A stretch of 64,000 nucleotides of DNA, taken from positions 1,263,166 to 1,327,165 of the forward strand of contig JAZKBR010000002.1 of NCBI GenBank assembly GCA_040388535.1. The letters run 5' to 3'. How positions within the stretch are numbered: position 1 is the first letter of the stretch; every line of letters begins with the position of its first letter. This DNA comes from Gemmatimonadota bacterium. Lineage in GTDB: Bacteria > Gemmatimonadota > Gemmatimonadetes > Gemmatimonadales > GWC2-71-9. Positions 38,302 through 46,250 of the stretch are shown here, in pieces. Under the pieces are notes generated by a model, which was not told the origin of the DNA, made no database searches, and saw only the letters and a program-made list of their open reading frames with translations. The position numbers were made by a program, and so were the translations under genes.

Positions 38302-39003
38302 TCAGCGCAGTCCGGCGGGGTAGAACGCGTAGCCCGCCTTGCGCACGGTCACGAAATGAAGCGGCCGGTCGGCGACGGGCTCCAGCTTCCGGCGCAGCTC
38401 GGCGATATGCACATCCACAGTGCGCGAGCTGATGCTCGCATCGTAGCGCCAGACGGCCTCGAGGAGCGACTGGCGGCTCAGCACGACTTCGGGATGAAGC
38501 AGGAACGCCATCAGCAGGTCGAACTCCATCGGCTTGAGCGCCACGATTTCCCCGCCGCGCCGGACGACCCGCGCACTGCGATCGACCACCACATCACCGA
38601 AGCTGAACTGTGTCGCGGCCGGCGCGAGCACAGGGACGACGCTGCGTCGCCGCAGCAGGACTTCGATGCGGGCGAGCAACTCCCGCACGCCGAACGGCTT
38701 GGTGACGAAATCATCGGCACCCATCCGGAAGCCCATCACCTTGTCGCGTTCCGTGCTGAGGGCCGAGAGGATCAGCACTGGCTGATCGCATCCCTCCGCG
38801 CGCATCCGGCGGAGCACGTCGTACCCTTTCATTTTCGGGAGGAGCAGGTCGAGGATCACCAGGTCGGGCTGCGTCGAGGTGATGCGCTGCAGGCCATCGT
38901 CGCCGCTCGTGGCGATTTCGATGTCATACCCCTCGGCGCGAAGATTCCTCCCGAGTGCGTCGGCGATGGTGAGGTTGTCCTCGACGATCAGGATCCGGGT
39001 CAC
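38302..39003 (-). CDS. OmpR-type response regulator
   Basis: 233 aa. Receiver: acidic ED at 8-9, phospho-Asp52 (LVILDLLLP), Lys in VTKPFG. Winged-helix output domain: LKPMEFDLLMAFLLHPEVVL, SSRTVDVHIAELRRKLEP, HFVTVRKAGYAFYP. GTG 39003 overlaps the kinase stop by 4 nt. Works with the kinase upstream. Confidence 0.92.
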   Translation of the reverse strand: MTRILIVEDNLTIADALGRNLRAEGYDIEIATSGDDGLQRITSTQPDLVILDLLLPKMKGYDVLRRMRAEGCDQPVLILSALSTERDKVMGFRMGADDFVTKPFGVRELLARIEVLLRRRSVVPVLAPAATQFSFGDVVVDRSARVVRRGGEIVALKPMEFDLLMAFLLHPEVVLSRQSLLEAVWRYDASISSRTVDVHIAELRRKLEPVADRPLHFVTVRKAGYAFYPAGLR

Positions 39004-40607
39004 GCTTCCCCCGGCGCAATCGGAAAGTCGACATACACCGAAGCACCGCCGGCGGGGCTGCTGGCGATCCCGGTCGTGCCTCGCCAGGTCGTCGCAAGTT
39101 GACGCGCAACGGCGAGTCCGATGCCACTGCCGAACAGTTCCCGTCCGCCCGATTGCCTTGCCCGGACGAATGGACGCCAGACTGCTTCTCGATCGGCGAC
39201 GGCGATCCCGGCGCCCCGATCGTGCACGGCAAGCCGCACTGCGCCCTGCTCCCGCGAGAGGACGACCTCCACAGCCAACCCCGCGCCACCGTAGCGACAG
39301 GCATTGTCGAGGAAGTTGTTGAGGATCTGGCGCACCGCTTCGAGATCGACGGCGACAGGGTCGTCGGCTTCGATGCGCACGGTGACCGGACACTGGTACC
39401 CCGCAGCGATTCCCGAGAAATCCTCGACCACTCGGCGCACTTCGTCGCCCAGTCGCTGGGGTGTTGCACGCCCTGGCGTGATGCCGCCTGTCGTCGAGAT
39501 ATGGAGCACATTGCTGATCATTCGCAGCAATCGGTGCGCCTCGCGCACCACGATGTCGACTGCACCCGCGAGTTCGCGTGCGTCACCGTACCGACCGCGT
39601 TGAATCGACTCGCCGACGAGGAGGATCTCGGTCAGCGGTGTGCGCAATTCGTGACTCATCCCGGCGATGAGTGTGGCGCGAATTGCCGCCAGGTCCGCCG
39701 CGCGCTTCGCCGCACTCCAGGCGATGATCAGCGCGAGGGCCGCCAGGGATGCCAGCACCAGCATCAGCGTCAGGGGCGATCGTGCGACATCGGCGCCAAG
39801 CGCCCCGGCAACCATTTCCCGATTGAGGCCCACCGACACCGTCCAGCCGCCGAACATGATCGGGATCGTCGCGACACCGTGCAGGTCGGTTACGGAAGCC
39901 GCGGGAAAGTCGCCCAGAAGCGAGCCGTCCTGGGCCCGCACCTGCAGCGACATGACTGTCGAGTCGCTCGCCCGCAATCCAGCCGCTGCGAGGACGGCAC
40001 CTCGCTCCGTGAACAGTTCCCTGAGGATCCGGTAGCGCACCACGGCGGTATCGACGGCAAAACCGGCGATGATCTGCTGTTGACCCGCGACCAGGGTGTA
40101 GAAGAGCACCACGCCGCCGGGGCCGAGGCGATTCGCGATCGCGAACTCCCAGCCGCCATTGCGCGCGCGGGCCCCGAGATCGGCACGGAGGACGGCGAGG
40201 TCGAGTGCCGGGGGTGGCGCGGCCGTGTCGGCCGCGACGACGCGGATAGTGCCGGCGTTGAGGTCGGCTCTGAAAGCGTAGCGGGGCTGCAGCACGTTGG
40301 CGCAATTACACGCCACCACCGCCGGAACGGCATCGAGGATTGCTTCCGGCGTCCCGGGCTTGCCGGGTACCGAGATCCGGGTCAGTCCCGCGCGACCAAA
40401 GATCGCCGTGGCGCTGATGTAGAGCTGCGCCTCAGCATCGGTCTCGATCCGAGCAGCGACTCGGGTGGCGAGCCCTGTCAGCAGCGAGTGGGCGGTCTGC
40501 TGTTGCAACCGGTGCGCCGTGAGCGAGAGGCGGGTGAGCACGGCAAGCCCGCCGAGGCCAACCAGCAACACGGCCAGGAGAGCGAAATGGGAAAGCCGGG
40601 TTCGCAT
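39000..40607 (-). CDS. sensor histidine kinase with large exported sensor
   Basis: 535 aa. Two membrane helices (near 10-28 and 282-303) enclose about 250 extracytoplasmic residues with two adjacent Cys (VVACNCANVL). Phosphorylation box MSHELRTPLTEIL, N-box LNNFLDNACRY, D/G boxes HDRGAGIAV and GSGIGLAVARQLATTW. The signal is unknown. It overlaps the response regulator by 4 nt. It is divergent from the amidohydrolase gene. Confidence 0.9.
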   Translation of the reverse strand: MRTRLSHFALLAVLLVGLGGLAVLTRLSLTAHRLQQQTAHSLLTGLATRVAARIETDAEAQLYISATAIFGRAGLTRISVPGKPGTPEAILDAVPAVVACNCANVLQPRYAFRADLNAGTIRVVAADTAAPPPALDLAVLRADLGARARNGGWEFAIANRLGPGGVVLFYTLVAGQQQIIAGFAVDTAVVRYRILRELFTERGAVLAAAGLRASDSTVMSLQVRAQDGSLLGDFPAASVTDLHGVATIPIMFGGWTVSVGLNREMVAGALGADVARSPLTLMLVLASLAALALIIAWSAAKRAADLAAIRATLIAGMSHELRTPLTEILLVGESIQRGRYGDARELAGAVDIVVREAHRLLRMISNVLHISTTGGITPGRATPQRLGDEVRRVVEDFSGIAAGYQCPVTVRIEADDPVAVDLEAVRQILNNFLDNACRYGGAGLAVEVVLSREQGAVRLAVHDRGAGIAVADREAVWRPFVRARQSGGRELFGSGIGLAVARQLATTWRGTTGIASSPAGGASVYVDFPIAPGEA

Positions 40608-40719
40608 GGGTCGAACGATAGCCTGAGCGCGCCCGACTCACGATCAGGGTTGTAAACGCGGTGTATGCAATGTCGCGGTTCGCTCGGGCGGCGGGGAGCG
40701 GCGCGCGTAGGATGAGGCC

Positions 40720-42417
40720 ATGAGAACTCAGCCTCGAATTCCTGGTCATCCACGGCGATGGGGCCTGCTCGCCGGGCTCCTTGGTTGCGGCAGCTTGAGC
40801 GGCGCCGCCCCCCCGACAGAGGTCCCGTCGGCAGCGACGCTGGCGATCCGTGACGTCACCGTGATCCCGATGAACGGTGGGCCAAACCTGACACACCGCA
40901 CGGTGCTGATCAGCGGCCAGCAGATCAGCAGCATCGTGGCGGCCGATGCCCCGATTCCTGATGGCGTCGGGATCATCGAAGGGGATGGACGTTTCCTCTT
41001 TCCCGGCTTGGTTGATGCGCACGTCCACCTGCGGCGAGCCGATGCGGCCCAGTATCTCGCCGACGGCGTGCTCACGGTGCGGAACATGTGGGGGCACTCC
41101 GGCATCCGGCCGCTGATCGCTGACATCGAGCGTGGCAACGTTGCGGGCCCCGCCGTGGTGTCCCTCTCGCCTGGCATCGATGGTTCGCCACCGCAGTGGC
41201 CCGAGACCGAATTGCTCAACACTCCGGCAGATGCCGAAGCGCTGGTCGCCCGGCTCGCCGGCGCGGGCTGGAAGACCCTGAAGGTGTATCAGAGTCTGAG
41301 CCTCGCGAGCTTCGACGCGGTGAGCGCCGCGGCCAAGCGGCACGGCGTCGAATTCGCCGGGCACGTCCCCACGGCGGTGCCGATCGAGCACGCCCTGACC
41401 TCCGGGATGCGAAGCATCGAGCACCTTTCCGGCTACGACCGGCGGCTCAGCGCGAGTCACAACGGCGGAACCTGGGGCTGGAGCGACGCGACCTTCACCG
41501 GAACTGACGCGTTGCTGCGCGAGACCGTGGCGCAGAACGTCTGGAATGTCCCGACGATGGCGATCTACCGGCATTTGGCCCAGCAACACCCGGCCGACAT
41601 GCGCGCCCGGGTGATTGGCAACCGCCGGCGCTTCGTGCAGATGCTGTATCAGGCCGGGGCCCACCTTGCTGCCGGGACCGACGCCGGGATCGACGTGATT
41701 CCAGCGGCCGGAGCCCTCGAGGCGGAACTGGAGGAGTTTGCCGCGGCCGGTATCCCGCTTGAGGAGGTGCTTGCCATAGGCACCCGCCACGGCGGGGAAC
41801 TGCTTCGCGAACCCGGCCTGGGCACCATCGTGGCGGGGGCGCCAGCGCGGCTCCTCCTGCTCGATGGCGACCCGACGCGCGACCTGGCCGTGCTCCGCCG
41901 TGCCGCCGTGATCGTGCGCGATGGCCGGATCCTCACCCGGTCGGAAGGATGCGCCGGGCCAATCAGCCCTTCGACCCAGGGAGGTTCATCGGTGCGCGCG
42001 CGTCCTCGTGTCACCTTCGTCGGAATTGCCGCGGCCGCGGTGACGTCGCTCGCCTGTGGCGCTTCAGCGCCAGCTGATGCGCCATCCGTCGCCGGCACCT
42101 ACAACACAGCGGTCTCGGTCACTTCCAGCAGCGAGGGCTGCTCGCTGCCGGTGCAAAACAACCCCACAGTGGTGCAGACCAGCAATGGCAACAGCGTCGT
42201 GATGCTGACGCACGCGGGCACCACATATGGCGGCGAACTCAAGCCCGACCTCCGCTTCACGACGCAGCCCAAGACTGTGGTGGCAGGCGGGGTGAGCTAT
42301 GCCATCTCCATCACGGGGAAATTCACGGGCAGCACGCTCGATGCCAGTGTGACGCTCGACTATGGCAGCGCACCGGCGTGTCACGTGGTGGTGCGCTGGC
42401 TTGGGGCCAGGGAATGA
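40720..42417 (+). CDS. amidohydrolase lipoprotein fused in frame to a second lipoprotein
   Basis: 565 aa open frame. Residues 1-~420 are an amidohydrolase: lipobox LLGC, metal motif DAHVHLR, LKVYQSL (possible carboxylated Lys), GHVPTAV, EHLSG and the final metal Asp in AAGTDAG. Family proteins end near VRDGRILTR; here the frame continues without a stop into a second signal peptide with its own lipobox (LACG) at ~440. An AGGGAGG site and GTG (41992) lie at that junction. The parent genes appear to have lost the stop between them. Whether the long product is made is unknown. Confidence 0.8.
   Translation: MRTQPRIPGHPRRWGLLAGLLGCGSLSGAAPPTEVPSAATLAIRDVTVIPMNGGPNLTHRTVLISGQQISSIVAADAPIPDGVGIIEGDGRFLFPGLVDAHVHLRRADAAQYLADGVLTVRNMWGHSGIRPLIADIERGNVAGPAVVSLSPGIDGSPPQWPETELLNTPADAEALVARLAGAGWKTLKVYQSLSLASFDAVSAAAKRHGVEFAGHVPTAVPIEHALTSGMRSIEHLSGYDRRLSASHNGGTWGWSDATFTGTDALLRETVAQNVWNVPTMAIYRHLAQQHPADMRARVIGNRRRFVQMLYQAGAHLAAGTDAGIDVIPAAGALEAELEEFAAAGIPLEEVLAIGTRHGGELLREPGLGTIVAGAPARLLLLDGDPTRDLAVLRRAAVIVRDGRILTRSEGCAGPISPSTQGGSSVRARPRVTFVGIAAAAVTSLACGASAPADAPSVAGTYNTAVSVTSSSEGCSLPVQNNPTVVQTSNGNSVVMLTHAGTTYGGELKPDLRFTTQPKTVVAGGVSYAISITGKFTGSTLDASVTLDYGSAPACHVVVRWLGARE
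41992..42417 (+). CDS. internal lipoprotein start within the fused ORF
   Basis: 141 aa if started at GTG 41992, with AGGGAGG 7 nt upstream. Signal and lipobox VGIAAAAVTSLAC, then a beta-rich domain (AGTYNTAVSVTSSSEGC, GGVSYAISITGKFTGS). Not recognised. It shares frame with the amidohydrolase, so it is either an independent product or the C-terminal half of a fusion. It overlaps the cupin gene by 4 nt. Confidence 0.6.
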   Translation: MRARPRVTFVGIAAAAVTSLACGASAPADAPSVAGTYNTAVSVTSSSEGCSLPVQNNPTVVQTSNGNSVVMLTHAGTTYGGELKPDLRFTTQPKTVVAGGVSYAISITGKFTGSTLDASVTLDYGSAPACHVVVRWLGARE

Positions 42418-42893
42418 CCATGAAGTCGCTGATCCGGATTCAAATCGTGGCAGCGCTCCTTGCTACGCCAAGACTTTCGGCACAGATCGCGTCGATGGGG
42501 GGTACCAGCCCGCTTCCCGAGGGGCCGACACCGAAGCTCCTATCGGACCTCCGCTGGTCGGCGGCTGGAGGCGGGCTCGAGATGGCCATGCTCGACGGGG
42601 ATCCGACCGTCGACGGTCAGCCGTTCACGATGCTGCTCCGACTCGCGGACGGCGCCTGGATTCCGCCGCATACGCACAACATTGCCAAGCGACTCCTGGT
42701 CGTCAGCGGCACGCTGCTACTCGGCCACGGCGAGCGCCTGGATTCCTCGAGTGTGACACAGATGCCGGCAGGCAGTTTTGTAGTGATGCCCCCCGATCAC
42801 GCGCACTACGAAGGCGGGCGGGGTGTGACCATTGTCGCGCTGTACGGTATCGGGCCGCTGCGGACCACCGTCGTGCGCCCGCCAACGCGATAG
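42414..42893 (+). CDS. secreted cupin
   Basis: 159 aa. Signal peptide (IQIVAALLATPRLSAQ) and a single cupin barrel with WIPPHTHNIAKRLLVVSGTL and FVVMPPDHAHYEGG; the His residues fit a metal-binding cupin. ATG 42414 overlaps the previous stop (ATGA); ATG 42420 is an alternative. Third member of the unit with the amidohydrolase; the role is unknown. Confidence 0.75.
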   Translation: MTMKSLIRIQIVAALLATPRLSAQIASMGGTSPLPEGPTPKLLSDLRWSAAGGGLEMAMLDGDPTVDGQPFTMLLRLADGAWIPPHTHNIAKRLLVVSGTLLLGHGERLDSSSVTQMPAGSFVVMPPDHAHYEGGRGVTIVALYGIGPLRTTVVRPPTR

Positions 42894-42956
42894 CTCCTCG
42901 CCTTGCGGGCGAACCGCCGGCGATGCTCGGCCGTTCCGCTCCGCGCAGCAGAATGT

Positions 42957-44666
42957 TCAGGGTACCAGCAACTGCAGTCGCCATTCGACATCATCCCAGG
43001 CGAGGATCAGCGTACCGCCGCCGGTGACGCCGCCGGGTTCGAGGCGGATCGTGAAAAGCTCGGTGAAGCTGCCCGGCGTGCGACGGACGGTGACCGGAAC
43101 ACGCATCACGTCGCGATCACGATGGTATTCGGTTCCCCACTGCCCTGTTTGTGAATTGAAGATCAGCTCGATACCGGTCGGGCCGACGTGAGTGTAGAGG
43201 GTGTACATCCCGACGGGCAGCGTCCGCCCGCCAATCCGGAGATCGCGATCAGTACGAAATTGCGTCGCTGCGTTGGCGCCGGTGCGCCAGAGCGTGTCAC
43301 CGAGCACTCCCCTGGCGAAGACGTCGCGGCCTCGCCTGGCGGGGCGGCCATAGTCAATCCAAAGCTGCGCTCCGCCTATCTGTGCCCTGACGGTATCACG
43401 CGTGGAGATGAAGGTGCCGGTGGGGCCGGTGAGCGAATCGTGCCGGGCGAAGGAGGCATAGACCGCGTCAAGGTCGATTCTCGCGACGCGCTCCCCGACG
43501 TGCTTGATGGTCGACGCCGTCGCATCGAGCCCGAGGAGCCGGCTTTCCGCGTCGGTGCGGATCTTGATCGGCACCCCGAAGACGAGCGCCTCCGCCGAGT
43601 CACCGCCGCGGAATCGCACCGGGATCGAACCGATAGGGCCGCCGAGGGGCGCCACAACCGTCACCAGGCCCGAATCCCGCCCGCTTCGTCGCAACCACGA
43701 AAGCCACAGCTCGAAGAAGGCGTAGGAGTCCGGAAAGATGGGCATGCCGTTCACTGCGGCACGCCGACGGTGCACCACAGTATCGCGCAGGACATCGATG
43801 CTGAGCGAGTCGGCATCCCACTCGACGGAAAGCTTCCGAATGCCGCTCGGGGCGCTGGCCGTCGTGCTGCGCACCGGGGTGAGATCCATTCGGCGCGGCA
43901 GTCCGTCGGCGTTGACCGTCACCACGTAGTGCCATCGGGATGCGGCCGGCATCCGGCGGACGTAATCTCCTTCCATCCTGTCGGCGGTCCGGGTCCACTG
44001 CTCGACGCTGAGCGTGTCGACGCCCAGGCGGACGATCAGGGCACCACGCAGGGTGTCGGGACGAGCGATCGCTTCGAGGTGGAGCGTGTCGCTACGGTGC
44101 GCCAGTCGCCCGACGAGCGCGATCGGACCTGGTCGGGCGATGTATAGAACCGTGCTACCGTTGTCGGCGTAGGACACGACCTCGGTCGCGCCGCCGCTCC
44201 CGGAATGTTCCGACAGCGTGAGCTGACCGACCACGGCATTGCTGGAGTCGAGCGCGAGGGTCGCGATCCGGAGTGTGTCACCTACGAACAGCCGCCTCGG
44301 GTGCGCTGTCCATCCCAATGACTTGACTGGTGGCAGGACGCGGATCGAGTCCGTGGCCATCCGCCCACCAAGGCGTGCCCGAACCAGAAAACGACCGGGC
44401 TGTTTCGCATGCACGACCCCGCGAGGCGAGACGAAAATCCCGACGCCCACCGCGCTCCACATCGCTGCGCCGGCGCGAGGCAGGCGCTCGCAGACATCAC
44501 CGTAACAGCGATATGGGTCCACTCGGAGCGGTAGCGCATCTCCCGCGGCAATCACCAGGGGATCGCCGCCGTGCAGGGGCACGATGGCGATGTGCTCGCT
44601 CACTTGCGCGGTGCGCTGCGCCGGGGTGGCGAGCGACAGGAGCACGGCGAGTGCCGAGAGTGGCAT
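42957..44666 (-). CDS. secreted DUF2911 protein with Ig-like front part
   Basis: 569 aa. Signal peptide (LSALAVLLSLATPAQ). Residues ~20-170 look like Ig-like strands (RLFVGDTLRIATLALDSSNA). The C-terminus (about 425-567) is a DUF2911 domain: IDYGRPARRGRDVF, LWRTGANAATQFRTDRDLRI, TYTLYTHVGPTGI is near-family, and TGQWGTEYHRDRD. It shares DUF2911 with 12130-13938 but not its LamG front. It overlaps the propeller gene by 1 nt (TGATG). Confidence 0.75.
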   Translation of the reverse strand: MPLSALAVLLSLATPAQRTAQVSEHIAIVPLHGGDPLVIAAGDALPLRVDPYRCYGDVCERLPRAGAAMWSAVGVGIFVSPRGVVHAKQPGRFLVRARLGGRMATDSIRVLPPVKSLGWTAHPRRLFVGDTLRIATLALDSSNAVVGQLTLSEHSGSGGATEVVSYADNGSTVLYIARPGPIALVGRLAHRSDTLHLEAIARPDTLRGALIVRLGVDTLSVEQWTRTADRMEGDYVRRMPAASRWHYVVTVNADGLPRRMDLTPVRSTTASAPSGIRKLSVEWDADSLSIDVLRDTVVHRRRAAVNGMPIFPDSYAFFELWLSWLRRSGRDSGLVTVVAPLGGPIGSIPVRFRGGDSAEALVFGVPIKIRTDAESRLLGLDATASTIKHVGERVARIDLDAVYASFARHDSLTGPTGTFISTRDTVRAQIGGAQLWIDYGRPARRGRDVFARGVLGDTLWRTGANAATQFRTDRDLRIGGRTLPVGMYTLYTHVGPTGIELIFNSQTGQWGTEYHRDRDVMRVPVTVRRTPGSFTELFTIRLEPGGVTGGGTLILAWDDVEWRLQLLVP

Positions 44667-45724
44667 CAGAAGGCCGGCAACGGGTACCGTCGGATCTGCA
44701 ACTCATCGTCGTCGTTTCGTTCGCCGATGTAGACCACACCCTTCCCGAAACCGACCACCTTACCGCTGGTGCGGAGCGTCACGCGACCGACGAGCCGGCC
44801 GGCGTCATCGAGGACGTCATATCGCGGCGTCGAGTCCGTGAAGGCGGTGTAGCGACGGAGCCAGATACGCGCATCGCTCGACGCGTAGACATCATCGTCG
44901 ACGAAGGCGGGTTTGTTGGTCGGCCAGACGATACCATCCAGCCAGTTCGGAGGCGGAGCGCCCGGCGCGGTGCTGCCAGCCTTGCCGTTCCGGAACGACC
45001 TCGACTTCTGCGCGCTCTCGGCTGCGATGTAGGCTCGCTTCTCCTCGGCAGTCATCGGGATCGGCGTCCACGGTACCATGGCGCTCGCGATGCGAGTGCC
45101 ATCATGCCAGCGCTCGAAGCGGTAGTGCGCGGCATCGAGCGTGACCACATCGCCCGAAGCGAGCACCACGCTGGCATCATACGGCGCCAGCGCGTGGCGC
45201 GGTCGGCCGGTTCGCGTCGACCAGTTGGCATTGCGAAGCATCAGGGTATCGTAGCCCGAGGCTGGGGGTGTCCAGCGCACGACGGTCATCGAATCGGGGG
45301 CCTTGCCATTGGCGAACTTGCCGAAGAGGTCGGCGTAGATCCGCCCGCTTGCGTCGACTGCAGCGAGGAGCAACGACGGCGGCACGGCGACCACGTCGGC
45401 GAGTGATCCGTCGGCATTGATGGGGAGGAGGCGTCGCTGCGCGAAGTCGGTGAGCCAGGCGCCGCCGCCCGGGCGCGGGAAGAGATGACTCACTGCGCGG
45501 AACTCGCGCGGCCCGGCGCCCTGATGACTCAGTGGCGTGACCTCGGAGCTGCGGGGATCGAGGCGCACCAGCCGATGTTCCGACTGATCGGCCACGAGGA
45601 GCCGACCGTCGGGCAGCTCGACCAGCCCCGTGATTTCGGTGAAGGACTCCTTCGGCGCGGCCGTGGGTCGATCGAGCCGGACGGTGGGCACCTGCTGGAA
45701 AAGCACCAGGGCAAGCAGGAACAT
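44666..45724 (-). CDS. secreted beta-propeller
   Basis: 352 aa. Short signal (MFLLALVLFQQ), blades GLVELPDGRLLVADQSEHRL, GGAWLTDFAQRRLLPINADG, RNANWSTRTGRPRHALAPYD, DDEL at the end. Paralogue of 21444-22571. ATG 45724 has a GGAG upstream. It is the first gene of an operon with the DUF2911 protein; both are exported, so they may act together. Confidence 0.7.
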   Translation of the reverse strand: MFLLALVLFQQVPTVRLDRPTAAPKESFTEITGLVELPDGRLLVADQSEHRLVRLDPRSSEVTPLSHQGAGPREFRAVSHLFPRPGGGAWLTDFAQRRLLPINADGSLADVVAVPPSLLLAAVDASGRIYADLFGKFANGKAPDSMTVVRWTPPASGYDTLMLRNANWSTRTGRPRHALAPYDASVVLASGDVVTLDAAHYRFERWHDGTRIASAMVPWTPIPMTAEEKRAYIAAESAQKSRSFRNGKAGSTAPGAPPPNWLDGIVWPTNKPAFVDDDVYASSDARIWLRRYTAFTDSTPRYDVLDDAGRLVGRVTLRTSGKVVGFGKGVVYIGERNDDDELQIRRYPLPAF

Positions 45725-45802
45725 CGGCAACTCCGGTCCCGAGAGGTGAGGGCGATGACCTCTGCAGGACGCGCAACTCGCCGGCTTCGTTGCAGCTGGA
45801 AG

Positions 45803-45831
45803 TGTCAGAACCCCGTCGGACGGTTCTGACA
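45803..45831. other. inverted repeat in the divergent region
   Basis: Arms TGTCAGAACC (45803-45812) and GGTTCTGACA (45822-45831), 9-nt loop, between the propeller operon and padR. An operator or cruciform; no matching family known to me. Confidence 0.5.
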
Positions 45832-45872
45832 GGGGGCCGCTTGACCTGCCCGGGCGCAGCGCGGTATTGATT

Positions 45873-45904
45873 CCCCCTAGAATCTGGGTAGAGATCCTGG
45901 GGGG
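45873..45904. promoter_or_regulatory. candidate PadR operator, pair 2, overlapping the ribosome binding site
   Basis: Arms CCCCCTAGAATCT (45873-45885) and AGATCCTGGGGGG (45892-45904), 11 of 13 symmetric, 6-nt spacer. The right arm (GGGGGG, then AGC ATG) serves as the Shine-Dalgarno of padR 2, so a bound repressor would also hide the ribosome site. Confidence 0.65.
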
Positions 45905-45907
45905 AGC

Positions 45908-46243
45908 ATGGCCGCACCACTGTCGCTGATCAAGGGAACGCTCGATGTCCTCGTCCTCAAGTCGCTGTCGTGGGGGCCGCGGCACGGTTTTGAAGTGACC
46001 AGCTGGCTCGAGGAGCGCTCGACCGGTCACCTCGCCGTGGACGACGGCGCGCTCTATCAGGCGCTGCATCGGATGGAAGAGCGCGACCTGATCCGGGCCG
46101 AATGGGGTATCACCAGCAACAATCGCCGCGCCCGCTACTACTCGATGACGCCGGCTGGCCGCGCCCATCTGCGGGCGGAGTCGAGTGCCCTGGTCCGTTA
46201 CGCCGAGACGCTGGTGGCGATTCTCGCCGCCCGCACTGCCTGA
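45908..46243 (+). CDS. PadR-family regulator, pair 2
   Basis: 111 aa: LIKGTLDVLVLKSLSWGPRH, FEVTSWLEERSTGHLAVDDG, LYQALHRMEERDLIRAEWGI, NNRRARYYSMTPAGRAHLRA. 7 nt before the permease. Likely represses the pair. Confidence 0.9.
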   Translation: MAAPLSLIKGTLDVLVLKSLSWGPRHGFEVTSWLEERSTGHLAVDDGALYQALHRMEERDLIRAEWGITSNNRRARYYSMTPAGRAHLRAESSALVRYAETLVAILAARTA

Positions 46244-46250
46244 GCGCGAT

